Shown: piece after piece, positions 40,586-49,700 of the stretch
How the letters are laid out: each line of letters starts with the position of its first letter
Position numbering within the stretch: position 1 is the first letter of the stretch
From: Chitinophaga tropicalis
Lineage (GTDB): Bacteria; Bacteroidota; Bacteroidia; Chitinophagales; Chitinophagaceae
DNA length: 64,000 bases
Direction: 5' to 3'
NCBI RefSeq assembly: GCF_009758205.1
Contig: NZ_WRXN01000005.1
Span: forward strand, 1-64,000
Made by a program: the position numbers and the translations under genes
The notes under the pieces: generated by a model
What the model was told of the DNA's origin: nothing
The model's input: the letters and a program-made list of their open reading frames with translations, nothing else
Database searches by the model: none

Positions 40586-41020
40586 ATGTTCTCCAAGACT
40601 TGCGAATATGCTATACGTGCTGTGATCTACATTGCTCAGCAAACAAAAGATGGCAGTAAGGTAGGGATCAAAGATATTGCCAGGGGGATAGATTCTCCTG
40701 AGCATTTCATTGCCAAGATACTGCAGGACCTGAGCAGAAAGGGGCTGATACAGTCGCTCAAGGGCCCTACGGGCGGATTTTTCCTTGATGAAAGCGACAG
40801 GAAAACGTCTCTGGCGGAAATAGTAAAAGCGGTAGATGGAGATGAGATCTTTTCCGGTTGTGCATTGGGCCTGAAACAATGCTCAGATAAAGAACCCTGT
40901 CCTATGCATCACGAATTTGTGAAGATCAGGAAAAATATTTCTGATGTGCTGACTAAAGCCAGGCTGGGAGATCTTGAGGAAAAGCTTGATAAAAAACTCA
41001 CCTTTCTTAAAAGAACTTAA
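40586..41020 (+). CDS. Rrf2-family regulator, NsrR-like
   Basis: 144 residues. Winged helix-turn-helix with ISKTCEYAIRAVIYIA-like start (MFSKTCEYAIRAVIYIAQQ), IDSPEHFIAKILQDLSRKGLIQSLKGPTGGFFL. Three cysteines in a cluster-binding arrangement, C-x6-C-x5-C (GCALGLKQC and EPCPMHHEF), fit an Fe-S centre as in NsrR/IscR. Located between genes for an NO-binding globin and an NO reductase, it is most likely an NO-sensing repressor. The shared 24-bp motif in both flanking promoters is its probable binding site. Confidence 0.9.
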   Translation: MFSKTCEYAIRAVIYIAQQTKDGSKVGIKDIARGIDSPEHFIAKILQDLSRKGLIQSLKGPTGGFFLDESDRKTSLAEIVKAVDGDEIFSGCALGLKQCSDKEPCPMHHEFVKIRKNISDVLTKARLGDLEEKLDKKLTFLKRT

Positions 41021-41059
41021 TTTTTTTTAACGGGACATACAGCGCCCGTTTTCTTCTGC

Positions 41060-41083
41060 AATAATAAAAGACAAAAAAGTATT
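41060..41083. promoter_or_regulatory. Shared 24-bp motif, copy 2 (probable Rrf2 operator)
   Basis: Inverted, identical copy of 40542-40565, ending 9 bp before the NO reductase ATG at 41093. It therefore covers the region where its promoter or start of transcript must lie. Confidence 0.7.
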
Positions 41084-41092
41084 CTATTAGCC

Positions 41093-43333
41093 ATGACTAC
41101 AAAAAAACTATGGCGATGGCTGGGGATTGTCATGCTCAGCTCATTTGCCGCGCTTATTTTCTTTGGAACTGATATCTATAGAAAGGCACCTCCTATACCG
41201 GGAAGGGTGGTAAGCAGCTCCGGAGAGACGCTGTTTACAGGGCAGGAAATAAAAGACGGGCAGAATGTGTGGCAGTCTATAGGCGGACAAACAACGGGCA
41301 GCATATGGGGCCATGGGGCCTACATAGCACCGGACTGGACGGCGGATTACCTGCACAGGGAAGCAGAGCTGATGCTTAGCAAGCTGGCAGAGAAAGATGG
41401 TAAGAATTATAAGTCTTTACCCGCGGAACAGCAGCTGATCTACAAAGAGCGGATGAAGCAGGAGCTCAGGAAGAACACCTATGATGCTGCATCTGATGTG
41501 ATCACTTATTCAGACAGCCGGGCAGCTGTTTTCCGCGATCTGTCTTCTTACTATACGAAGCTGTTCATGACAGACACTTCATTCAGCCGCCTGCGGGGGC
41601 AGTATGCTATTCCTGAAGGTGCTATCAAAGATCCTGCAAGGATGCAGAAAATGGCTGCCTTCTTTGCATGGGCTACGTGGGTATGTATTACAGAAAGACC
41701 GGGTAGTAACATTACCTTTACCAACAACTGGCCGGGAGATGAACTGGTAGGTAACATCCCGTCAGCATCCCTTCATATCTGGTCAGGCTTCAGCGTGCTG
41801 CTGCTGCTGGCAGGTGTGGCGCTACTGGTGCTTTACCATGCACGTAATAAAGATGATGAACATATTCCACTGCCTGCTGCTGATCCGTTAAGGAATATGA
41901 AAGCCACTCCTTCCATGAAGGCAGTGCTGAAATATATCTGGGTAGTAAGCGCGCTGATACTGGTGCAGATGGTGGCAGGTATTATCACAGCGCACTATGG
42001 CGTGGAAGGACAGGCCTTTTATGGCATACCGCTGGACAAGTTCCTTCCTCAATCTATTTCCCGCAGCTGGCATGTGCAGCTGGCTATTTTCTGGATAGCT
42101 ACATCCTGGCTGGCTACAGGGCTTTATATGGCTCCTGCTATTTCCGGCTATGAGCCTCCTTACCAGAAACTGGGTGTGAACATCCTCTTCGTTGCGCTTA
42201 TCATTGTTGTGGGCGGTTCTCTTACCGGACAATGGCTGGGTGTGATGCAGAAACTGGGACTGATAGATAACTTCCTCTGGGGGCACCAGGGATATGAATA
42301 TATTGAGCTGGGCAGGATCTGGCAGATATTGCTGCTGGCCGGCCTTATCATCTGGCTGGTACTGATGATGCGGGCCCTGCTGCCGGCATTGAAAAAGAAG
42401 GATGAAAGCCGGCACCTGCTGACGCTCTTTGTGATAGCTTCTGTGGCTATAGCTGTATTCTATGCCGCCGGGCTGATGTACGGCAGGCAAACACACCTGG
42501 CGATTGCAGAATACTGGCGCTGGTGGGTAGTGCATCTGTGGGTGGAAGGCTTCTTTGAAGTGTTTGCTACTGTCGTATCTGCCTTTCTTTTCTGTCGTCT
42601 GGGGCTGCTGCGTATTCAGTCTGCTACCACGGGTGTGCTCTTTTCTACCATCGTGTTCCTGGCGGGCGGTATCCTGGGTACTTTCCACCATCTTTATTTC
42701 AGTGCTACCCCTGTGGCCGTACTGGCACTGGGCGCCACTTTCAGTGCGCTGGAAATAGTGCCCCTGGTACTTATTGGCTATGAAGCATATCATAACTACA
42801 CATTGAGCAAATCTACCGAGTGGATAAAAGCATATAAGTGGCCTATCTACTGCTTTATTGCTATCTGTTTCTGGAATTTCCTGGGAGCGGGGATCTTTGG
42901 CTTTGCCATCAACCCTCCTATTGCACTGTACTACTTACAGGGGCTGAACACTACAGCCGTACACGGACATACCGCCCTCTTCGGCGTGTATGGCATACTG
43001 GGTATAGGGCTGATGTTGTTTGTACTGCGGGGATTATACCCTGATCATCACTGGAATAATAAACTGATAGGCTGGTCATTCTGGTGTACCAATATAGGCC
43101 TGCTGGTAATGGTAAGCATCAGTATACTACCTATTGGTATTATGCAGACCGTTGCTTCTATCCAGCATGGTTACTGGTATGCGAGGTCAGCAGATTTCAT
43201 GCAGACGGAAACCATGCAGCTTCTACGCTGGCTGCGTGTACCGGGCGATATACTGCTTGCAACAGGGGAGATCTTACTTGTCATCTTTGTTGTTGGGCTG
43301 AAAACAGGCTGGTCATTGAAAGACAAGCGTTGA
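41093..43333 (+). CDS. norZ: Quinol-dependent nitric oxide reductase (qNor/NorZ)
   Basis: 746 residues, the usual size of single-subunit qNOR. The N-terminal part (after one helix) forms the periplasmic cytochrome-c-like domain lacking a CxxCH haem site (PIPGRVVSSSGETLFTGQEIKDGQNVWQSIGGQ). Then 13 or so membrane helices of the haem-copper oxidase fold with HVQLAIFWIATSWLATGLYMAP, GLMYGRQTHLAIAEYWRWWVVHLWVEGFFEV and TFHHLYF, and the late HGHTALFGVYGILGIGLMLF. The His residues in these motifs are the haem b, b3 and FeB ligands. It reduces 2 NO to N2O with quinol electrons. Confidence 0.95.
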   Translation: MTTKKLWRWLGIVMLSSFAALIFFGTDIYRKAPPIPGRVVSSSGETLFTGQEIKDGQNVWQSIGGQTTGSIWGHGAYIAPDWTADYLHREAELMLSKLAEKDGKNYKSLPAEQQLIYKERMKQELRKNTYDAASDVITYSDSRAAVFRDLSSYYTKLFMTDTSFSRLRGQYAIPEGAIKDPARMQKMAAFFAWATWVCITERPGSNITFTNNWPGDELVGNIPSASLHIWSGFSVLLLLAGVALLVLYHARNKDDEHIPLPAADPLRNMKATPSMKAVLKYIWVVSALILVQMVAGIITAHYGVEGQAFYGIPLDKFLPQSISRSWHVQLAIFWIATSWLATGLYMAPAISGYEPPYQKLGVNILFVALIIVVGGSLTGQWLGVMQKLGLIDNFLWGHQGYEYIELGRIWQILLLAGLIIWLVLMMRALLPALKKKDESRHLLTLFVIASVAIAVFYAAGLMYGRQTHLAIAEYWRWWVVHLWVEGFFEVFATVVSAFLFCRLGLLRIQSATTGVLFSTIVFLAGGILGTFHHLYFSATPVAVLALGATFSALEIVPLVLIGYEAYHNYTLSKSTEWIKAYKWPIYCFIAICFWNFLGAGIFGFAINPPIALYYLQGLNTTAVHGHTALFGVYGILGIGLMLFVLRGLYPDHHWNNKLIGWSFWCTNIGLLVMVSISILPIGIMQTVASIQHGYWYARSADFMQTETMQLLRWLRVPGDILLATGEILLVIFVVGLKTGWSLKDKR

Positions 43334-43347
43334 ATAATGTAAAGCAA

Positions 43348-43373
43348 AACTGCCGGATCTTCATCCGGCAGTT
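43348..43373. terminator. Hairpin terminator between norZ and GNAT genes
   Basis: 11-bp stem AACTGCCGGAT / ATCCGGCAGTT with loop CTTC, followed by CTTTTAT on the plus strand. It is placed between convergent genes. Confidence 0.85.
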
Positions 43374-43376
43374 CTT

Positions 43377-43823
43377 TTATACTTCAGGCAATAAATATTC
43401 AAATACCTTCTGCTGTTTCTGTTCGTGGAAACCATTCTTCAGGTAGAATGCGTGTGCACCTTCCCTTATCACGTTGCTTCTTACCCTCAGCTTCTGTATA
43501 TTCCTTTCGGCTACCCATTTGATAGCTTTCTCTACCAGCAGTTTTCCTATTCCTTTCCCCTGTACCGTTTTTGACACTACCAGCCCTCCTATTTCACAGA
43601 ATGGCCCGGATTCCAGGCGGATGCTGTAAAGTACATGGATCCAGCCTACGACCAGCTCTCCCGCCACAGCTACATAGGCAACGTCGTAGTTGCTTTTGTC
43701 TATGGCTGTAAGATTGGAAATAGTGTCTTTCACCGTTGTTGGATAACCAAGCTCTTCAGACAGCACTGCTATCTGTGCTGCGTCTTTTACTGAGGCATGT
43801 CTTATATAAACTGGCCCGCTCAT
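43377..43823 (-). CDS. GNAT family N-acetyltransferase
   Basis: 148 residues from the ATG at 43823. Motif A of the acetyl-CoA site is VVSKTVQGKGIGKLLVEKAIKWV, with the preceding strand ICEIGGLVV-like (PFCEIGGLVVS) and the following helix and strand IQKLRVRSNVIREGAHAFYLKNGF. The opening VYIRHASVKDAAQIAVLSEELGYP is typical of this subfamily. The substrate is unknown. It is the sole gene on this transcript; a full -7 box lies 25 bp upstream. It converges with norZ. Confidence 0.92.
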   Translation of the reverse strand: MSGPVYIRHASVKDAAQIAVLSEELGYPTTVKDTISNLTAIDKSNYDVAYVAVAGELVVGWIHVLYSIRLESGPFCEIGGLVVSKTVQGKGIGKLLVEKAIKWVAERNIQKLRVRSNVIREGAHAFYLKNGFHEQKQQKVFEYLLPEV

Positions 43824-43847
43824 CAATGCTGATTTTTATGTAGGAGC

Positions 43848-43855
43848 CAAAGATA
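43848..43855 (-). promoter_or_regulatory. -7 box for the GNAT gene
   Basis: On the minus strand this reads TATCTTTG, a full TAnnTTTG match 24 bp upstream of the ATG at 43823. Confidence 0.6.
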
Positions 43856-43894
43856 TAGAAGTTCTTTACTAAATTGAGAACAGAATAAAATTTT

Positions 43895-44338
43895 ATGCAG
43901 ACTGTCCTTAAACAACTCTTCCAGAGAGATCTTTTAAAGTTAAAAACTGAGATAAGCGCTTATCAGCATGAACAGAATATCTGGATCATTGACGGGAATA
44001 TTGCTAACTCTGCCGGCAACCTCTGCCTGCACCTGGTAGGTAACCTGAATACTTTTATAGGGGCTGAACTCGGCCATTCCGGTTATATCAGGAACAGGGA
44101 AGAGGAATTTTCGAAGAAAGATGTTCCCAGAAGTGAGTTATTACAGATGATAGATGGTGCTATCAGTATTATTGAGAAAACACTTGATGCCTTGCCGGCA
44201 CATAAGCTGGAAGAAGAATATCCTAAAGTAGTGTTTGAGAGTAAAATGTCAACGGCCTATTTCCTGACGCACTTAGCTATGCACCTGGCTTATCACCTGG
44301 GGCAGATCAATTATCACAGAAGGTTATTGGATAAATAA
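43895..44338 (+). CDS. DinB-superfamily (DUF1572-like) protein
   Basis: 147 residues without signal peptide. Four-helix bundle pattern with histidines at characteristic places: AGNLCLHLVGNLNTFIG, then the late HLAMHLAYHLGQINYHRRLL. The His in NLCLHLVGNL and the two in HLAYHLG match the usual metal triad of the superfamily. Related proteins include bacillithiol transferases and unknowns; no substrate can be assigned. Unlike the DinB-like protein at 3974 it is cytosolic. Confidence 0.88.
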   Translation: MQTVLKQLFQRDLLKLKTEISAYQHEQNIWIIDGNIANSAGNLCLHLVGNLNTFIGAELGHSGYIRNREEEFSKKDVPRSELLQMIDGAISIIEKTLDALPAHKLEEEYPKVVFESKMSTAYFLTHLAMHLAYHLGQINYHRRLLDK

Positions 44339-44436
44339 GCAATATAGCTGGCAGCAAATCTTATTTATTGAACTTGTTCAATGTTTTTATGCGTTGGATG
44401 GTTGCATCTTTGAGTCATCTGCATAAAAAACAAGAT

Positions 44437-45114
44437 ATGGATAGAAAGCATTTTTTGAAGAAAGGTCTTTTCGGATTAGGTTCTATTATAGCATTGCCCA
44501 GCGTTATTTCTTCCTGTTCAAAAGATGATAATGTGGATAGCAGTAACAATCCTGGTAGTGATTGTACTGTTTCGCCCACGGAAACCAAAGGGCCGTTTCC
44601 TATACAAACTCCGGCACAGTATGTAAGAGCAAGTATTATTGGAGACAGAACAGGTATTCCTCTTTTAATGACCCTGACCATACAGGATAAAAGCAATGGT
44701 TGTACTCCGCTTGCAAATGTACTTGTAGACGTCTGGCAATGTGATAAGGATGGATTGTACTCTCAATATACCACTCAAACCAATGCTAATTATTTGAGAG
44801 GAAGGCAAGCTACAGATACAAATGGGCAGGTATCCTTCATCAGCATATTTCCAGGCTGGTATCCGGGCAGAGCACCACATATTCATGTTGAAATATTAAC
44901 TTCTGGAGGAACCTCACTCCTGGTTACTCAAATTGCCTTTCCTGTTTCCACTTATATGTCGGTTTATGGAACAGATGGTTATAATGGAACACCTGATACA
45001 TCAAACACACAAGACAGTATTTTTTCTAATAGTCTGAATGGAAATATGGCTGATTCAATTACAGGGAATAATACGGATGGTTATACGTTATTTAAGACAA
45101 TTACTGTAGCATAA
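44437..45114 (+). CDS. Intradiol ring-cleavage dioxygenase-like lipoprotein
   Basis: 225 residues from the ATG at 44437. The N-terminus MDRKHFLKKGLFGLGSIIALPSVISSC is an export signal with lipobox ISSC. The core matches the intradiol dioxygenase fold: TKGPFPIQTP, PLANVLVDVWQCDKDGLYSQY, YLRGRQATDTNGQVSFISIFPGWYPGRAPHIHVEI. The non-haem Fe(III) ligands are expected to be Tyr in NYLRGRQ, Tyr in GWYPGR and the two His of PHIHV, all present. It is secreted and lipid-anchored, unlike catabolic cytosolic forms; the substrate is unknown. A near-consensus CATCTTTG box lies about 25 bp upstream of the ATG. Confidence 0.9.
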   Translation: MDRKHFLKKGLFGLGSIIALPSVISSCSKDDNVDSSNNPGSDCTVSPTETKGPFPIQTPAQYVRASIIGDRTGIPLLMTLTIQDKSNGCTPLANVLVDVWQCDKDGLYSQYTTQTNANYLRGRQATDTNGQVSFISIFPGWYPGRAPHIHVEILTSGGTSLLVTQIAFPVSTYMSVYGTDGYNGTPDTSNTQDSIFSNSLNGNMADSITGNNTDGYTLFKTITVA

Positions 45115-45289
45115 TTAAAAAACACTTCTTTCCATTAATCATTCACAACATTGTATGCAAAAATATCCTTTCGAATCTATTTTTCAGTCATGAAAAGCTG
45201 TCTGAACTTGTTTTTATAATTAATGTTGACGCCAATAAAACCAGCCCTGATGGAAAGGCAGAAGAACCAAACGTTGGTACAATTATCAA

Positions 45290-45475
45290 TTACAGTAGGC
45301 ATTTCATCGTTAAGCCTTTCATTATTTCCAATTTCCCTTTTTCGCCCAAATGTTTAATTTGCTTCACATCAAGTTGGCAGGCCCATAGTAATGGGGTTTC
45401 ATGTAGGGTTACTCCATTTACCTGGTTAATATAGGTTCCTTCCCGGAATTCCATTATGAATGTATAAAGTCCCAC
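45290..45475 (-). pseudogene. Truncated second copy of the toxin-immunity candidate
   Basis: 61 codons from a GTG at 45475. Aligns by eye with residues 9-61 of the protein at 46439-46735: LYTFIMEFREGTYINQ against LYTFLMEFRGGTYISQ, then LLWACQLDVKQIKHLGEKGK against LLWTEHLEIKEIKYLSEKGK. About 30 of 53 positions are identical. It stops early and lacks the C-terminal hydrophobic region of the intact copy. It could still be a short functional protein, but the decayed toxin tail just upstream on the same strand suggests a remnant. Confidence 0.6.
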
Positions 45476-45490
45476 TTCAGCTTTAATTAT

Positions 45491-45541
45491 TTAATGATTT
45501 AGCTTTCTTATCTTCCGGCTGAGATTCACATCCAGATCAAC
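45491..45541 (-). pseudogene. Possible remnant of a toxin C-terminal tail
   Basis: On the minus strand, a short open stretch reads VDLDVNLSRKIRKLNH and stops, in the same frame as the immunity copy that follows. It resembles the end of the intact toxin (GENHSRKAKGS): N-x-SRK-x-(K/R) is shared, and the spacing to the immunity LYTF motif is 14 codons here against 16 in the intact locus. Short and diverged, so tentative. Confidence 0.35.
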
Positions 45542-45861
45542 CTAAAGAATAGCCTGTGCAAAAGACAGTTATTAGAGCATCTTAATGCGTTGAATTACTA
45601 ATAAGAACAGCGATAAACAATAAATCTTTCAAAATTAGTCGCCCTCACATATCTGTTCAAAAGAATCGTAAAACGACAATTACTTCTATTAGGTCTGATA
45701 GCCGTATTCACGATTAATCAAATTTATTTACAGGAGATACCAAAATTGCATCAATAAGATTATTATCGTCTACCCATACTTGAAAACGTTATACTATGCA
45801 ATTAATAACAAAAACCGGTCTTACAACTATGAGACATCTCATATTAAGTACCGCATATCGT
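45542..45861. other. AT-rich gap between immunity copies
   Basis: No convincing complete gene on either strand. One plus-strand stretch of 32 codons (45502-45600) is open but has no start or family. Composition is more AT-rich than the rest of the window, consistent with imported or decaying sequence. Confidence 0.45.
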
Positions 45862-46197
45862 CTATATTCTTAAAAAAAACACTAACAAAAGTGAGATCCG
45901 GTAGGCGATTGTGGTCTCTCTACCCCATCTATTTTTACTAAAAAGAAGATATATTCCAAACAGAAAATAAGAAACGAGTAAAGCAATCCATGACTTTACT
46001 TCTACCACCAAAGCTGTATAAGCTAGTTTTTCGCGACCAGAAGATTCATTATTAACAACTGCGCTAATTGCTTCTTTCATCAGAGGTAATAACAGGATAC
46101 CCTCCAATGCATATACAAAAACTGCGAGAATTGTTACGACGAATGTAACTACACCCACTACCTTCAATTCTACCCCACGCTTGTTATCATTCTTCAT
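45862..46197 (-). CDS. Small three-helix membrane protein, possible accessory or immunity gene
   Basis: 111 residues. Hydrophobic helices: VVGVVTFVVTILAVFVYAL, SWIALLVSYFLFGIYLLF and YRISLLLVFFLRI. Charged loop NNESSGREKLAY between. No recognised family. Located between the intact and the truncated immunity copies in the toxin locus and on the same strand. Membrane immunity proteins are known in such loci, but no evidence directly shows this role. Confidence 0.6.
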   Translation of the reverse strand: MKNDNKRGVELKVVGVVTFVVTILAVFVYALEGILLLPLMKEAISAVVNNESSGREKLAYTALVVEVKSWIALLVSYFLFGIYLLFSKNRWGRETTIAYRISLLLVFFLRI

Positions 46198-46438
46198 AAT
46201 ACACCACTTTTGTTATCTTGTATTACTTTTATTTTATACTGGTGAAACTTTCTTACTAAAGCTTTATCCAAAGCTAATACAATCTTATTACTTGATGTAA
46301 ATCCACAGATCCTCCATTTCATTTAAGCAAGATGTAGAGAAAATTATATAAGCACTTTGGATTCAAAGTTACGAAAAGAGCTTAACTCTGTGTCCTGGCA
46401 AATGTAGCAGTTCCACTTTACTGTTTTAATTTTAAAAA
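46198..46438. other. AT-rich spacer without a gene
   Basis: No protein-like reading frame or clear hairpin terminator was seen between the immunity candidate and the small membrane protein gene. Confidence 0.4.
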
Positions 46439-46735
46439 TTAGTCGAGACTTGTCTTAACCACATTAACCGCGACAAAACCCATCTTAATTGACATACAGA
46501 AAAACCATATATTTTTACGGTCTCGTATTTTTATAGGTTCTTTGCTTTTAATTTTTTCTTTTATTTCGGCTTTCCCTTTTTCACTCAAATATTTAATCTC
46601 CTTTATCTCTAAATGTTCAGTCCATAATAGAACAGCCTCCTGCAATTTTCCAGCATTAAATTGACTTATATAGGTTCCCCCTCTGAATTCCATAAGAAAT
46701 GTATACAATTCCATTAGGCTAAAATTATTTTTCAT
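46439..46735 (-). CDS. Probable immunity protein for the Rhs-type toxin
   Basis: 98 residues from the ATG at 46735, 6 bp after the toxin stop. A second ATG at 46714 starts MELYTF. The first 60 residues are soluble and amphipathic (LYTFLMEFRGGTYISQ, LLWTEHLEIKEIKYLSEKGK); the last 30 include a hydrophobic segment (NIWFFCMSIKMGFVAVNVV). Position directly behind a polymorphic toxin and the presence of a paralogue nearby both fit an immunity gene. The family is not one I recognise. Confidence 0.7.
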   Translation of the reverse strand: MKNNFSLMELYTFLMEFRGGTYISQFNAGKLQEAVLLWTEHLEIKEIKYLSEKGKAEIKEKIKSKEPIKIRDRKNIWFFCMSIKMGFVAVNVVKTSLD

Positions 46736-46741
46736 TAATAA

Positions 46742-49700
46742 TCAACTTCCTTTTGCCTTGCGACTATGATTTTCTCCAGTATTATCCATCTTTCTCTTCT
46801 CATGATTAACCGTTCTTTCAAGTTTATCTAGCTCCTTCTTATCCTCTTTGGTTTTGTTAGGCTTCGAGTTTAAAGCGTCGTACTCTTTTTTCGCTCTCTC
46901 ATATCGCTCCCGTGCTGACTCTCTGGCCTTTTGATTTGCATGTTGCCCATTTTTACCTCCGCCATGTCTTTCTTTTGCAGCTTCTTGCTTCACAGGTCCT
47001 TTTTCTGAAGACTTATCCAATCTACCAGGAATTGGCAATGGCATATCCACGTCAGCTGGCGCCTTCCCAACTGGTATTTCTCTCTTTACAGCCGTATTGT
47101 CTACGGGCGCTGGATTACTATTAGGTTTACCAGCATCAGCACCTTCTATGGCACCTTCGTTTAATACTCTCATAACCGTTACAACAGTTGCGCCAGTCTT
47201 ATAGACCCGATAAGCACTCCAACCTATCTCTAAAGTTTCTATAACGAAGGGGATTACCGGACATACTGGGCATCTTCCGTCAGGATCGTTGTAACGTATC
47301 GGATTATTGTAAGAGAATTGATAAGGAGTAAATATCTCCTGCCCTTCTACTTCCATCCAAGGGTCTATTTGGTGAAATCTTCCTATTTGTTGATCATAAA
47401 TCCTCGCATTAAAATCATACCAATCTAACCCTTTCTCTATAAATTCCTTTGACTGCAATTCGTTACCGTTGTACTTCTTCCTATTCTCCAAATACCCTTC
47501 CCCTTTCAAAGCATTCGCACTTATTCCTGCCATCGTCAATCCAAACGGGTAATAGTGCGTCTCCTCTAATAATGGACCATTATTATGCGACACAACCAGG
47601 TTATCAAAGAACACATCTTCTCCGCTCTCATTGCTCGTGTAAATATATAAAAATCCACTCTTCTTAATAACGGTTCTATCTACTGATAATGTCTGTAACT
47701 CATCAGGGCTTCCTTGTACCTGCTTAACACCGCTGTTTTCATTAACTATCCGGAACTGATCATCAAACAACGCATAATTGAGATAGGCTTTGGGCTTGTC
47801 GGTCAGATTCTGGGAAGGATCAGAAGTTTTTAATGCCGTATAATCGCTACTTGTGAAGTTGGAAGCGATAGGCGAATTACTTCCTGTCGCGGCATGTGCA
47901 CCATCATTTACATTTTCCCCACTGAAAGCAGAAATGATCGCAGACAGCATGTTTTCAGGAGTGGTATTAGATGTACTGGTGCCCGCGCTTTTATAGAATG
48001 CTTTTACTCCCAGCTGAACCGTATCTCCTGCCATTACACGTAAAACAAGAGAAGGACCTATTTTTGAACCGTTTACAGCATTGAGGCGGGCAACAAACGT
48101 ATTAGGATCTGTAGTAGCATCAGCAGGATAACCTACGGGCAATGCCTGCCGGGTTACATCTACATTGCTAAATAAAGCATTTTCTTTTTCAGCAACAGCC
48201 GTTTCCATAGTCGCTGCATAAACGCTGGCATCTGTTTGCGTCCCCAACACTACGCGTACATTACCAAGATGATCTTTCTCAAAGTAATCATAAGCATAGC
48301 TCACGGACTGACCAGATTTATATACAGGACGAATACGTCCTTCCTCGTGACCTGCAAATTCCAAACTGTCCTGACGATAAACAAATCCTCCCAGATAGTC
48401 GGTAACCGTTATTCTGGCAGGAGATATAGTATTATCTATCACTGTTTTCTTCATCTTATTGCCAGTGGCATCATATACATAGCTGATTGTACCTTTACCA
48501 GTGATAGTGATCAGGGAAGGCAGGTTTAGATGATTATAAATGATTGAACTAATACCTTTATTCTGATCGCTTACTAGATTACCATTAGCATCATAGCTGT
48601 AATCATTACCAATATTAGTACCATTGTTAAAATCTCCCAGCTTAGCCACCACTGTATTAACCGGATCTGATACTGACAGTAATTTATTACTGTTTGCCTG
48701 ATAAGAATAGCCAAGCTGATCGATAGTAGTAATTGCTGTCCCCACCATCCCTTTCTGAGTCATGGAATTAATATTGCCATTGGCGTCATACAACAGGTTA
48801 CTTACCGAAAAGTCTACTTTATCTCTTGTCCAGGTAGTACTACCATTATTCTGCTGAGTAAAATCTGCTATTGTAAGACGATTCCCTTTATCATAGCTGT
48901 ATCCATAAGCCCGGCTTACTCCATCACCCTTAGACTTCCACTTGATTCCGGATATATTCCCATTATATTGGTTAGTAGTAAATCCCTGATCATAATTCAG
49001 TTCCTGTCCAAACCAGTTAAAATTGCCATTGGCAGTATTTACATAAGCCTTGTTAATACCAGATATCCATCCACGGATATTGTAAGTATAAGTTATTGAA
49101 TCAAGCTGCGTATCAGCACCGGTCACACCAAGGCGTTTCTGTTTCAGCTGGCCTAATTCATCATAACTATTAGCCACAATTACCTGTTCCGGTTCATCAT
49201 TTACCTTCTTCTTCACCTGGACCAACCTCCCGGCAGCATCATATAAATTTGAAGTTAACACACCGATTCCAGGTGTCAGGACGCTACGAGGATTCTTATG
49301 GTTCACATAATTGCTTAAAACCTTACCATTAAAGTCATAAAGGCTGGTTATTACGTCGCGGCCACCAACGTTATTTTCACTAACTACCTGGATAACACGC
49401 CCTTTATCATCATAATAAGAGCTTGTTGTCAGCCATTGATCAGTTCCCAGAACACGTACTTTAGTACCAGTAACCAATCCTGATGTCATATTACCTGGCG
49501 TACCGGGCAATGGCTCCGCATACGGATTTCCTCCTGCCTGTGGTTTACTGATATCACCACTTTCAAAAGGAAGCCTGCCTGTATAATTATAATTATCATA
49601 ATAGGTATATGTCAATGGTATGAGATCTGATGAAGCAATTCCAGGTAAAGGATTTGTTGCAGTTATTGTTGAAGATCCCGAAGTGCCTCCCGGTTCTATA

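Noticed and set aside
41888..42793. 301-codon frame antisense to norZ
   Set aside because: Shadow of a strongly biased coding gene; composition (His, Gln, Arg rich) is typical of antisense translation.
45502..45600. Plus-strand open stretch LSYLPAEIHIQINLKN...
   Set aside because: No start codon, only 32 codons, no family; it overlaps the proposed toxin-tail remnant on the other strand and may be chance.
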